A stretch of 8,834 nt of DNA from CAZVRZ01 sp964629965 (GTDB lineage: Bacteria; Chloroflexota; Anaerolineae; Anaerolineales; UBA4823), in contig CAZVRZ010000195.1 of NCBI GenBank assembly GCA_964629965.1, positions 1 through 8,834 on the forward strand, read 5' to 3'. Within the stretch, counting starts at the first letter, position 1, and each line of letters opens with the position of its first letter. Positions 1 to 5,681 of this stretch are shown piece by piece. A program made the position numbers and the translations under genes. The notes below the pieces were generated by a model. It did not search any database. It saw nothing but the letters and a program-made list of their open reading frames with translations, and was not told the origin of the DNA.

Positions 1-337
1 CTAACGACACCATCAGGTTGCATGGCAGCCACGGCAGTTTCGCCGCGAAATAATCCTCGCTAGTATCGCAGACCTGCCCGTACGCGTGCTCGCGCAGACA
101 GGATGAGCACATGTCGGGGCGGGTCTAACGACACCATCAGGTTGCATGGCAGCCACGGCAGTTTCGCCGCGAAATAATCCTCGCTAGTATCGCAGACCTG
201 CCCGTACGCGTGCTCGCGCAGACAGGATGAGCACATGTCGGGGCGGGTCTAACGACACCATCAGGTTGCATGGCAGCCACGGCAGTTTCGCCGCGAAATA
301 ATCTTCGCTAGCATTGCAGACCCGCCCGTACGCGTGC
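1..337. repeat. Tandem repeat, 124-bp unit, 2.7 copies
   Basis: Copies at 1-124 and 125-248 are identical by eye. A third, partial copy at 249-337 differs from them at four positions (around 304-323) and stops immediately before the stop codon of the minus-strand gene that begins at 338. Inside the array, GGGCGGGTCT (241-250) is the exact reverse complement of AGACCCGCCC (318-327), so the diverged copy is framed by 10-bp inverted ends about 87 bp apart, like a small non-autonomous element. The first two copies carry AGACCTGCCC instead, which breaks the perfect inversion. I see no convincing gene here; the short reading frames crossing it repeat with the unit. The array may continue left of the window, or be an assembly artefact at a contig end. 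Confidence 0.93.
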
Positions 338-3070
338 CTATCGGTGCCAGCCGCGCAACAGTTCCCACAGGTTTTGCAGCCAGCCCAGGGCCGGGTGGGC
401 TTCCAGGTTGCTCAGCCCGATCTTCGTTGGGCTGACCTGGTTCCCCGCCGTCCACAGCGAGAAGGTGTGCACGTTCTGGCGCAGCAGGTAAGGCCAGGAG
501 GTCGTTCTGTCTGCCATGGTGCGGGTGACGAGCGTGTTCTCTGCGTCTGTCCCGCATTTCCAGCCGGCGCCGGTCCAGCGGCACAGCTTGGGGAATGTGC
601 CGGGAGTGAAGTACAACGCCGGCAGGCCCAAGGTGACCGTGAAGGTGTCAGTGCAGCTCGTGGTTGGCTCGATGGACCAGTAAGCCCCGGTTTGCAGGTT
701 AGCGATCGTTGCGTTGGGGTGATCATTATCGGTGCGGGTGATGGTCAATCCGGTCAGGCAGGCTCCGCTAACCACCTCTACTTCCGCCAGGGTGGGGCCG
801 AAGGTGTAGTAGGTGGCGGGGCCGGGATTGATGGATTTGGTCACCGTGTGGCTGTCGGTGTACTGCAGCTCGAATGCGCCGGTGTCGCAGCGCAGGTCGG
901 CGCGTGGCTGGCCGCGCTGGTCATCGGCCAGGCAGTTGGTAGGGTCGGCAGGGTCGGCCAGGTCGATGGCGGGGGAGTCGAAGAGCAGGGCGTGGGTCTG
1001 TGTGCCGCGGCCGTTGTTCGCCAGGGCGCCCAGGCGCGGGTCGCCGGTCAGGTCGCCGGCGGCCATGGTCACCCCCGTCCAGTCGTCGGACAGGTTGTAA
1101 CCCCGGGAAATGAAGGTGCCGCCAAACAAGAAAAAATTTACCCCGTTGTTGCCCGCCACGATGCTGTTGTGCAGGGTCACAGAGCCGTTCGTTTGGCCGA
1201 TGCCATCGGTGGTGTTACTGAAGATGGTGGTGTAGTCGAGGGTGAGGCTGCTGGCAGCGCCCTCCTGGTAGATCGCCCCGCCGCCCTCCACCGCCGCATT
1301 GCCCGAGAGGGTGCTGTTGACCAACACCAGCAAACCAGCGTTGAGAATGCCGCCGCCGGACATGGCCGTGTTGGAATAGATGGCGGAGTGGGTAATGGTC
1401 ATTACGCCGCTGTTGGTAATGCCGCCGCCCAATTCGTACTGCGCTTTTCCGCCGGTGATATCCAGGTGGTCGAGGGTGATCGTGCCGCTGTTGTTCTCGA
1501 ACACGCGGAAGAGCCCGCCGGCATCGATGGTGACGTGCGCCGGCAATGAACTGCCATCAATGGTCAGGTTGGCGCCCGTGGGAAATTGGAGCGGGGCGCT
1601 GGTCAGGGCAATGGTCTCCCCGGAGAGAGCGGTGTCGAAATCGATCACCTCGATGCAGGCCGTGTCAATGGCCGCCCGCAGGCTGCCGGCGCCGCTGTCG
1701 TTGGTGTTCAGTACGGTGGCAATGCCCGATGTATCCAGGCTGCCGAAAATATCGTTGTCGTCGACGGTGGTGCCCGCCTGATCCGCTGCGCTGTTCCCAT
1801 TGAAGGTCACGTTGCAGCCTCGCACCACCGCGCTGCATTCGGCTGCCGTGGCATGGTTGATTTCTCCTGTGCCTGTGCCATACTTGCAGATGAACAGCCC
1901 GCCGCCTTTGCCCAGGCCGGCAGTCGCACCGCTGCCACCGGCGCTGCCGCCTGTGGCCGAGTTATTATTGAAAGCCACGTTGCTCAGGGTGAGCGACCCG
2001 GCGCGGGCGAACAACCCGCCGCCAAAGCCGGCCCCCCCACCGCCGTAGCTGCTGCCAAAGCTGTTGCCGCTGCCGCCGCCGAAGCCGCCGGTGCCGCCGT
2101 TCCAGCCGCTGCCGCCGCCGCCCCCAAAGCCGCCGTTGCCCAAGCTGCCGTTGCCCCCCGCGCCGCCAAAGCCGCCCGCGCCGCCATTAATGCCAAAGCC
2201 GCCGCCGCCGCCGAAGCCGCCTGCGCCGCCGAAGCCGTTATAGCTGCCTCCGCCTCCACCGCCCCAGCCCCCCGCGCCGCCGGTATTGCCGATAGCATCG
2301 CTGCCGTAGTAACCGCCCCCACCGCCGGCATCAAGCGCGCCGGCGCCAGGGTGCACGCCGCCGCCGTTTTGGCCAAAGCCGCCGCCGCCGCCGTAGTTAC
2401 CCGCACTGCCTCCTGCGCCGCTAGAGCCGCCGTCCGCGCCGGGCAGCAGCCCGCCGCCGCCGAAGCCGCTGCCGGCGTTGCCGCCCATGCCTCCCCCGCC
2501 GCCGCCCCAATAGCTGCCCGTGCTGCCGAGGGCCTGGTTACCGGCAAAGACAACGTTTTGCAGGCTGACGCTGCCATCATAGACAAACAGGCCGCCGCCC
2601 AACCCGGCCCCGCCGCCATTGCCGCCCTGCGCTTTACCGTTCTGGATGGTCAGATTACGGAAGGTGACGCTGGGGGCGCTGAGAGGTTTCAGGCCGGCCG
2701 CGCCTCGTCCGACGAAGAAGACGCGGTAGGCGTTGGCGCCATCGACCGCGTAGCCGCTGCCGTCAAAGAGGATGTTGCTCTTGATCAGCGGCAGATTGCC
2801 GGCCAGGGTGATGTTGTTGCCCAGGGTGATGATGTCGTCCTCGGCGTTGCCGTTGGCGAGGTTGATCGCCGCCACCAGCTCCGTGTAGTTATTGGCGGTG
2901 TAGGGCGCGGCGTAGGCCGGCAGTGGTTTTGCCAGGCCCACGTACATGATCCCGGCGATCAACATGGCCGCCACCGCCCGTTTGAGCCAGGCGAGCAGCG
3001 TCCTGAGCTTGAGCCACAGCCAGGCCCCGGCTGGTTGCTGTTGTGCTGGATGGACACTTTGCATGGACAT
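338..3070 (-). CDS. Exported glycine-rich beta-helix surface protein (choice-of-anchor Q type)
   Basis: A 910-residue protein probably exported to the cell surface. The start is fixed by AAGGAGG at 3077-3083, six bases before the ATG. Residues 1-31 are a long n-region, 32-47 a hydrophobic core, and a signal-peptidase-like AYA/APY site lies near 54. Residues 55-180 read like a right-handed beta-helix (repeated short strands, 'NLTIQNG', 'NVVFAGNQA'). Residues 148-390 are an extreme Gly-rich block (GGAGGFGG-like units). A second beta-helix half begins with 'NTNDSGAGSLRAAID' (455-469) and ends with the 'DPRLGALANNGRGTQTHALL...SPAIDLADP' type segment (677-709) and 'CDTGAFEL' (728-735), typical of choice-of-anchor Q proteins. 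The last 170 residues form a separate domain with several cysteines; I see no C-terminal membrane anchor. It probably shares a transcript with the sulfotransferase upstream. The ligand or role is unknown: adhesin, matrix or envelope protein are all possible. Confidence 0.85.
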   Translation of the reverse strand: MSMQSVHPAQQQPAGAWLWLKLRTLLAWLKRAVAAMLIAGIMYVGLAKPLPAYAAPYTANNYTELVAAINLANGNAEDDIITLGNNITLAGNLPLIKSNILFDGSGYAVDGANAYRVFFVGRGAAGLKPLSAPSVTFRNLTIQNGKAQGGNGGGAGLGGGLFVYDGSVSLQNVVFAGNQALGSTGSYWGGGGGGMGGNAGSGFGGGGLLPGADGGSSGAGGSAGNYGGGGGFGQNGGGVHPGAGALDAGGGGGYYGSDAIGNTGGAGGWGGGGGGSYNGFGGAGGFGGGGGFGINGGAGGFGGAGGNGSLGNGGFGGGGGSGWNGGTGGFGGGSGNSFGSSYGGGGAGFGGGLFARAGSLTLSNVAFNNNSATGGSAGGSGATAGLGKGGGLFICKYGTGTGEINHATAAECSAVVRGCNVTFNGNSAADQAGTTVDDNDIFGSLDTSGIATVLNTNDSGAGSLRAAIDTACIEVIDFDTALSGETIALTSAPLQFPTGANLTIDGSSLPAHVTIDAGGLFRVFENNSGTITLDHLDITGGKAQYELGGGITNSGVMTITHSAIYSNTAMSGGGILNAGLLVLVNSTLSGNAAVEGGGAIYQEGAASSLTLDYTTIFSNTTDGIGQTNGSVTLHNSIVAGNNGVNFFLFGGTFISRGYNLSDDWTGVTMAAGDLTGDPRLGALANNGRGTQTHALLFDSPAIDLADPADPTNCLADDQRGQPRADLRCDTGAFELQYTDSHTVTKSINPGPATYYTFGPTLAEVEVVSGACLTGLTITRTDNDHPNATIANLQTGAYWSIEPTTSCTDTFTVTLGLPALYFTPGTFPKLCRWTGAGWKCGTDAENTLVTRTMADRTTSWPYLLRQNVHTFSLWTAGNQVSPTKIGLSNLEAHPALGWLQNLWELLRGWHR
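2021..2518 (-). repeat. Low-complexity GGC/GGN coding repeat
   Basis: On the minus (coding) strand this stretch is dominated by GGC and GGN codons and encodes residues 185-350 of the beta-helix protein, with repeated GGAGGFGG, GGGGGFG and GGGGGSG units separated by Tyr, Trp, Asn or Phe. The G-rich strand is the non-template strand. Such DNA is prone to replication slippage and to misassembly, so the length of this block may vary between strains. The same composition creates long open frames on the plus strand and in other minus-strand frames; these are shadows. Confidence 0.85.
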
Positions 3071-3109
3071 GGAAAGCCTCCTTATTCCTTAGCGAATTTC
3101 CTTAATAAT

Positions 3110-3125
3110 CCAGGCCCAAGCCTGG
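3110..3125 (-). other. Short intergenic hairpin between sulfotransferase and beta-helix genes
   Basis: CCAGGC (3110-3115) and GCCTGG (3120-3125) form a perfect 6-bp stem with a 4-base loop, eight bases past the sulfotransferase stop codon in the direction of transcription. It has no U-tract on the minus strand, so it is unlikely to be an efficient intrinsic terminator. It could attenuate or stabilise the downstream message. The stem is short and may be chance. Confidence 0.4.
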
Positions 3126-3132
3126 ATGAACA

Positions 3133-4068
3133 CTATTTCTTGCCCATTTTCCTTAACAAATTTGCTTTGGGCTTGGGAGGCGCGGCCGCCCCGGGATTGG
3201 CAGGGGGCCGGGAGCGTTCGCCACTGGGTGCGCCGGGGTTGACGTAGAAACGCTCGAAGAACCAGGCGAAGTTTTTCAGGATCTCCTGCTCGATGCGCGC
3301 CGAGATGGCATGCGGCGCCGGAGGCCGGATGCCGGCATGTGTGTTGTGGCGGTACTTCCAGCGGTAATAGCTGTCGCTCTCGTGCGGCCGCACCTTCAGG
3401 TGCTGGGGATCGAAGGGGGCGGCGGGCAGCTCCAGCCATTGGTAGAGCAGGCGCATGGTCTCCTGCGGGTCGTTCATCAAGGCCTCGAAGGCCACAAAGC
3501 TGACCCGCTCGCGCAGCGCCTGGGGGGCGTCTTGCAGCAGGTATTCGATGGAACGCAGCGGCCCGCCAATGACGCCTTCCTTGGCGAACAGGGCATCGGC
3601 GCGCTCGTAGGCCGCGTGCGGCGCCATGTGGTCGGGAAAGTCGATCAGCAGCGTCTTCTGGTGCTGGGCCTCGATCGAGCCGTAGATCTGCCTCAGGTCG
3701 CGGATGCACACCAGCATCTTGAATCCCGGATCCAGCAGGTGGACGGTCTCGATCATGCGCAGCCAGCCGCGGTTCTTATCGACCACCACCGGCAGGTCAG
3801 TCTCGGCGAACCAGCCGTTGATGAAACCGCGGTAGGCGTTGAGCAGGCGCCCGTAGGCCAGGTCGAAATCCACATCGAGCTGGGAGAGGAAGAATGGCTC
3901 GTCGCTGAGATGGGCGCGCAGCGTGTTGAACACCTGGCCGAGCGGCGAAGAATGGCCCGGGCTGTAAACGGAGGGGTGCTGCCCAAGCAGTTGGCACAGC
4001 AGGCTGGAGCCGGCGCGCGGCAGGCCGGTGACGTAGATGATGCGTTTGTTGAGGGTGACTGGTTCCAT
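3133..4068 (-). CDS. PAPS-dependent sulfotransferase family protein
   Basis: Predicted cytoplasmic sulfotransferase of 311 residues, which would transfer a sulfuryl group from PAPS to a hydroxyl or amine acceptor. The 5'-phosphosulfate P-loop is 'TGLPRAGSSLLCQLL' (residues 14-28), and the 3'-phosphate site is 'RDLRQIYGS' (123-131), with the usual Arg and Ser. 'FEALMNDPQETMRLLYQWL' (194-212) matches the conserved segment before the C-terminal helix of Sulfotransfer_3-type proteins. I chose the ATG at 4068 because GGAG (plus-strand CTCC at 4076-4079) lies seven bases upstream and family homology begins there. The longer frame to 4131 would add 21 residues unlike the family and run through the probable promoter. 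The last 35 residues are Pro/Lys/Arg-rich and probably disordered. The acceptor cannot be read from sequence; the neighbouring surface protein or a surface glycan is a guess. Confidence 0.85.
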   Translation of the reverse strand: MEPVTLNKRIIYVTGLPRAGSSLLCQLLGQHPSVYSPGHSSPLGQVFNTLRAHLSDEPFFLSQLDVDFDLAYGRLLNAYRGFINGWFAETDLPVVVDKNRGWLRMIETVHLLDPGFKMLVCIRDLRQIYGSIEAQHQKTLLIDFPDHMAPHAAYERADALFAKEGVIGGPLRSIEYLLQDAPQALRERVSFVAFEALMNDPQETMRLLYQWLELPAAPFDPQHLKVRPHESDSYYRWKYRHNTHAGIRPPAPHAISARIEQEILKNFAWFFERFYVNPGAPSGERSRPPANPGAAAPPKPKANLLRKMGKK

Positions 4069-4107
4069 GCGGCAGCTCCGGGGGAGGAATGGTGATGGTC
4101 TGATATT

Positions 4108-4113
4108 ATTATA
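4108..4113 (-). promoter_or_regulatory. Probable -10 element for the sulfotransferase operon
   Basis: The minus strand reads TATAAT here, about 40 bases upstream of the chosen ATG at 4068, inside an AT-rich island in an otherwise GC-rich region. I do not find a good -35 at 16-18 bp spacing, so this is a partial promoter call. It is back to back with a plus-strand promoter for the lipoprotein gene. Confidence 0.45.
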
Positions 4114-4133
4114 GTATCTTTTTGGCTGCAAAG

Positions 4134-4161
4134 TTTACTCATATTTCAGTTTTGTTATAAT
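4134..4161 (+). promoter_or_regulatory. Probable promoter for the lipoprotein gene
   Basis: TTTACT (4134-4139), a 16-bp spacer and a perfect TATAAT (4156-4161). The -10 covers the upstream ATG at 4160, so that ATG cannot be the start of a transcript made from here; this supports the downstream ATG at 4178. The implied leader is only about ten bases. The -35 matches four of six consensus bases. Confidence 0.5.
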
Positions 4162-4177
4162 GATGCTGCAGGGTTTT

Positions 4178-4753
4178 ATGAAAACAGAAGTATCCGTCCT
4201 CATTTTGCTCATGGTAGTTATGTTGGCCTCGTGCACGCCGGCAGCCGAAGTGGTTCCGCTAAAAACCAGCCTTCCTGTTTCGAGCTTAACACCTGCTCCA
4301 CCTCCGCCGGCGACGAAGCCTTCACAGCCTCTGGCAACGCCGACGGCATTTCAATTGCCCGTCAATGAAAGTAATTACGAGGGTGAATATTGCCAATATC
4401 CGTTGGTGACATTGTCAGCTTTGGATGCTCAGGGTTTTAGTGACGATGAAATCGTTGAAAAACTGATGGACTTGCATTTGACCTATTTCAGCGCATCACA
4501 GGCTCCGGCTTGGTGCCGGATCGATGGGTATACGATTGACAAAATATCCTACGATGAGCGCACCTCATATTCGTCGTTAGAACCACAAAGCGATTTGATG
4601 CGCGTGGTTCAGTATTCCATCAAACTGATCCAGGTCCCCAATATGTGGATGAGTTTGCCAGGTGAAGTGGACCAACAAAATTGGCTTCACACCGCAGCAG
4701 ATGTAGCCATTGTTCACTTAGATGGCTACAGCCTGCATTTTGCGCATCCGTAA
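4178..4753 (+). CDS. Putative lipoprotein of unknown function
   Basis: A 191-residue predicted lipoprotein. Residues 5-16 form a hydrophobic signal core followed by the lipobox LASC, with Cys19 as the predicted lipidated residue. It is followed by a Pro/Thr/Ser-rich linker (about 35-58) of the type that tethers a domain to the outer membrane face. Residues 65-191 are a small mixed domain with two cysteines (Cys72 and Cys113 could pair) that I do not recognise. The start at 4178 is preferred over the ATG at 4160 because the signal peptide then has normal length and the upstream ATG overlaps a TATAAT. The Shine-Dalgarno is weak (AGGG, 4170-4173). Base composition is clearly more AT-rich than the genes on both sides, and the gene stands alone, so it may be a recent acquisition. 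No function is proposed. Confidence 0.8.
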   Translation: MKTEVSVLILLMVVMLASCTPAAEVVPLKTSLPVSSLTPAPPPPATKPSQPLATPTAFQLPVNESNYEGEYCQYPLVTLSALDAQGFSDDEIVEKLMDLHLTYFSASQAPAWCRIDGYTIDKISYDERTSYSSLEPQSDLMRVVQYSIKLIQVPNMWMSLPGEVDQQNWLHTAADVAIVHLDGYSLHFAHP

Positions 4754-4774
4754 ATTTGATGAGCAGCTGGGGGG

Positions 4775-4808
4775 CGGGTGCGCTGGGTACAGCGCGCAGA
4801 CCCACCCG
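4775..4808. repeat. Hairpin after the lipoprotein gene
   Basis: GCGCTG (4780-4785) and CAGCGC (4790-4795) form a perfect 6-bp stem with a GGTA loop. CGGGT (4775-4779) can pair outside it with ACCCG (4804-4808) across an 8-base bulge. It begins 21 bases after the stop codon, without a T-run, so terminator function is uncertain. Its right part (GCAGACCCACCCGTAC, 4796-4811) closely resembles GCAGACCYGCCCGTAC in the 124-bp tandem repeat at the window start, which suggests both derive from one interspersed repeat family. Confidence 0.6.
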
Positions 4809-4831
4809 TACCTGTCGTTAGCCGGTCTTTG

Positions 4832-4870
4832 GCGAAGCAATCTCCTCGACGGTGTAGGGGGTTGCTTCGC
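4832..4870. repeat. Palindromic repeat unit (GAAGCAATCTCC family)
   Basis: GCGAAGCAA (4832-4840) pairs perfectly with TTGCTTCGC (4862-4870). TCTCC (4841-4845) continues the stem against GGGGG (4857-4861) with two G-U pairs, leaving an 11-base loop. The left arm GCGAAGCAATCTCC also occurs in the array at 8192-8205, so this is a dispersed short copy of that family. Confidence 0.75.
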
Positions 4871-4883
4871 TCGTCCAGACGAG
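4870..4883. other. Short palindrome CTCGTC-CA-GACGAG
   Basis: Six-base arms around a 2-base centre, directly abutting the preceding hairpin and ending 17 bases before the -35 element at 4901. It could be a protein-binding site or simply the end of the repeat unit. It is too short to decide. Confidence 0.4.
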
Positions 4884-4900
4884 AGCCATGTAATATATAC

Positions 4901-4929
4901 TTGACATAATGTAAGGTATAGTATATACT
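4901..4929 (+). promoter_or_regulatory. Strong sigma-70-type promoter of the membrane/XRE operon
   Basis: TTGACA (4901-4906), an ideal 17-bp spacer, and TATACT (4924-4929). This is close to perfect consensus and lies in an AT-rich island. Transcription would start near 4936, leaving a leader of about 46 bases before the ATG at 4982. An uncontrolled promoter this strong would be expensive for membrane proteins, consistent with repression by the operon's own XRE protein. Confidence 0.85.
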
Positions 4930-4931
4930 AT
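4918..4931. promoter_or_regulatory. Candidate operator: 14-bp palindrome over the -10 element
   Basis: ATAGTATATACTAT is its own reverse complement and contains the whole -10 hexamer. A dimeric HTH repressor bound here would block RNA polymerase. The second gene of the operon encodes a small XRE-family protein, the obvious candidate. The site is seen directly; its use as an operator is inference. Confidence 0.6.
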
Positions 4932-4941
4932 GTATGTTATA

Positions 4942-4958
4942 AATTACATAAAGTAATT
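4942..4958. promoter_or_regulatory. Second inverted repeat in the leader
   Basis: AATTAC (4942-4947) and GTAATT (4953-4958) are perfect inverted copies around ATAAA. The site is just downstream of the expected transcription start and could be a second repressor site or a leader stem. AT-rich DNA yields such repeats by chance, so confidence is modest. Confidence 0.35.
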
Positions 4959-4981
4959 CTAACCATACAAAGCGAGGATCT

Positions 4982-5434
4982 ATGTCATACGAAGAAAAGA
5001 ACGTGGTTGTCTCTTTATCCGCCGGCGTTGCCATCCTGGGGTATTACCTGGTGCGCTGGCTCGGCATGCTGGGCAACGGAGAACTGCAGGCCGGCAAGCT
5101 GTTTGCGCTGTGGGGGGTGGTGCTGGTGGCCTCGGTGGTGGTCAGGGTCGCCGGGTATATCCTGACGGCTATTGCGCTGCACGTGGTGCATGCCGCCCAA
5201 ACCGGCTCGACCGATGAAGTGCGCCTGGTGGAGGATGAGCGTGACCGCTTGATCAGCCTGAAGGGCACCCGCAGCGAGCATTACACCTTCGGCGTGGGAG
5301 CCTTTTTAGCGATGCTGGCCTTTGCCCTGGGGCAGCCGGTGCTGCTGATGTTCGGCTTGCTGATCTTCTTTTCCCTGGCGGCGGACATCGTGGGCTCGAT
5401 CTCGAAGCTTTACCTGTATCGCCGAGGGGGTTGA
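4982..5434 (+). CDS. Small membrane protein, partner of an XRE regulator
   Basis: A 150-residue integral membrane protein with four predicted helices (about 7-28, 40-65, 101-117 and 118-138) and a cytoplasmic-looking loop between helices 2 and 3. The loop carries 'DEVRLVEDERDRLISLKGTR' (78-97); a 'DERD..LI..+G.R' segment followed by two helices is, from memory, typical of small membrane proteins (DUF2178-like) encoded next to YozG-type XRE regulators. GAGG (4974-4977) lies four bases before the ATG. It is first in a three-gene operon behind a near-consensus promoter, one base from the next gene. Function is unknown; a sensor or anti-regulator that modulates the XRE protein is possible, but nothing in the sequence proves it. 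The family assignment is tentative. Confidence 0.8.
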   Translation: MSYEEKNVVVSLSAGVAILGYYLVRWLGMLGNGELQAGKLFALWGVVLVASVVVRVAGYILTAIALHVVHAAQTGSTDEVRLVEDERDRLISLKGTRSEHYTFGVGAFLAMLAFALGQPVLLMFGLLIFFSLAADIVGSISKLYLYRRGG

Positions 5435-5435
5435 G

Positions 5436-5681
5436 ATGGATCATTACCGGGTGCACAACAACGTTCGCAAGCTGCGTTTTCTCAACGGTGAAATGACCCA
5501 GGAGGCACTGGCCACCAAGGTGGGCGTGACGCGGCAAACGATCATCGCCATCGAAGGCGCCCGCTACGCGCCTTCCCTGGAACTGGCCTTCCGCATCGCC
5601 CTGGCTTTCGGTGTGCCGCTGGATGAGGTCTTTTCGTACACGCTGGATGACGAGAGTGAAAAAATAGGAGTTGAAAAATGA
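5436..5681 (+). CDS. XRE-family helix-turn-helix transcriptional regulator
   Basis: An 81-residue, single-domain DNA-binding protein. 'MTQEALATKVGVTRQTIIAI' (20-39) is a canonical HTH, with the recognition helix around 'TRQTIIAIE' (32-40), followed by 'PSLELAFRIALAFGVPLDEV' (46-65), the conserved third part of the Cro/C1 fold. There is no ligand or dimerisation domain beyond a short acidic tail. The ATG is one base after the previous stop and is preceded by GAGGGGG (5424-5430); its end overlaps the next gene by four bases, so the three genes should be co-translated. It is most likely a repressor of its own operon through the palindrome at 4918-4931. It resembles YozG-type regulators found beside small membrane proteins. 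Confidence 0.92.
   Translation: MDHYRVHNNVRKLRFLNGEMTQEALATKVGVTRQTIIAIEGARYAPSLELAFRIALAFGVPLDEVFSYTLDDESEKIGVEK

Noticed and set aside
1..337. CRISPR or centromere-like iteron array
   Set aside because: The unit is 124 bp with no constant/variable division; no replication or partition gene nearby.
314..1549. 411-residue plus-strand open frame
   Set aside because: It lies antisense to the beta-helix gene; its product is Val/Gly/Ala-rich without domain character, and begins inside the tandem repeat. A shadow of GC-rich coding DNA.
1984..2619. 211-residue minus-strand Ala-rich frame
   Set aside because: Another frame of the same GGC repeat; low complexity, no start signal, wholly inside the beta-helix gene.
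1586..3247. 553-residue plus-strand open frame, Ala-rich
   Set aside because: Antisense to the glycine block (GGC read in reverse gives GCC, alanine) and continues over a gene boundary into the sulfotransferase. No real-protein features.
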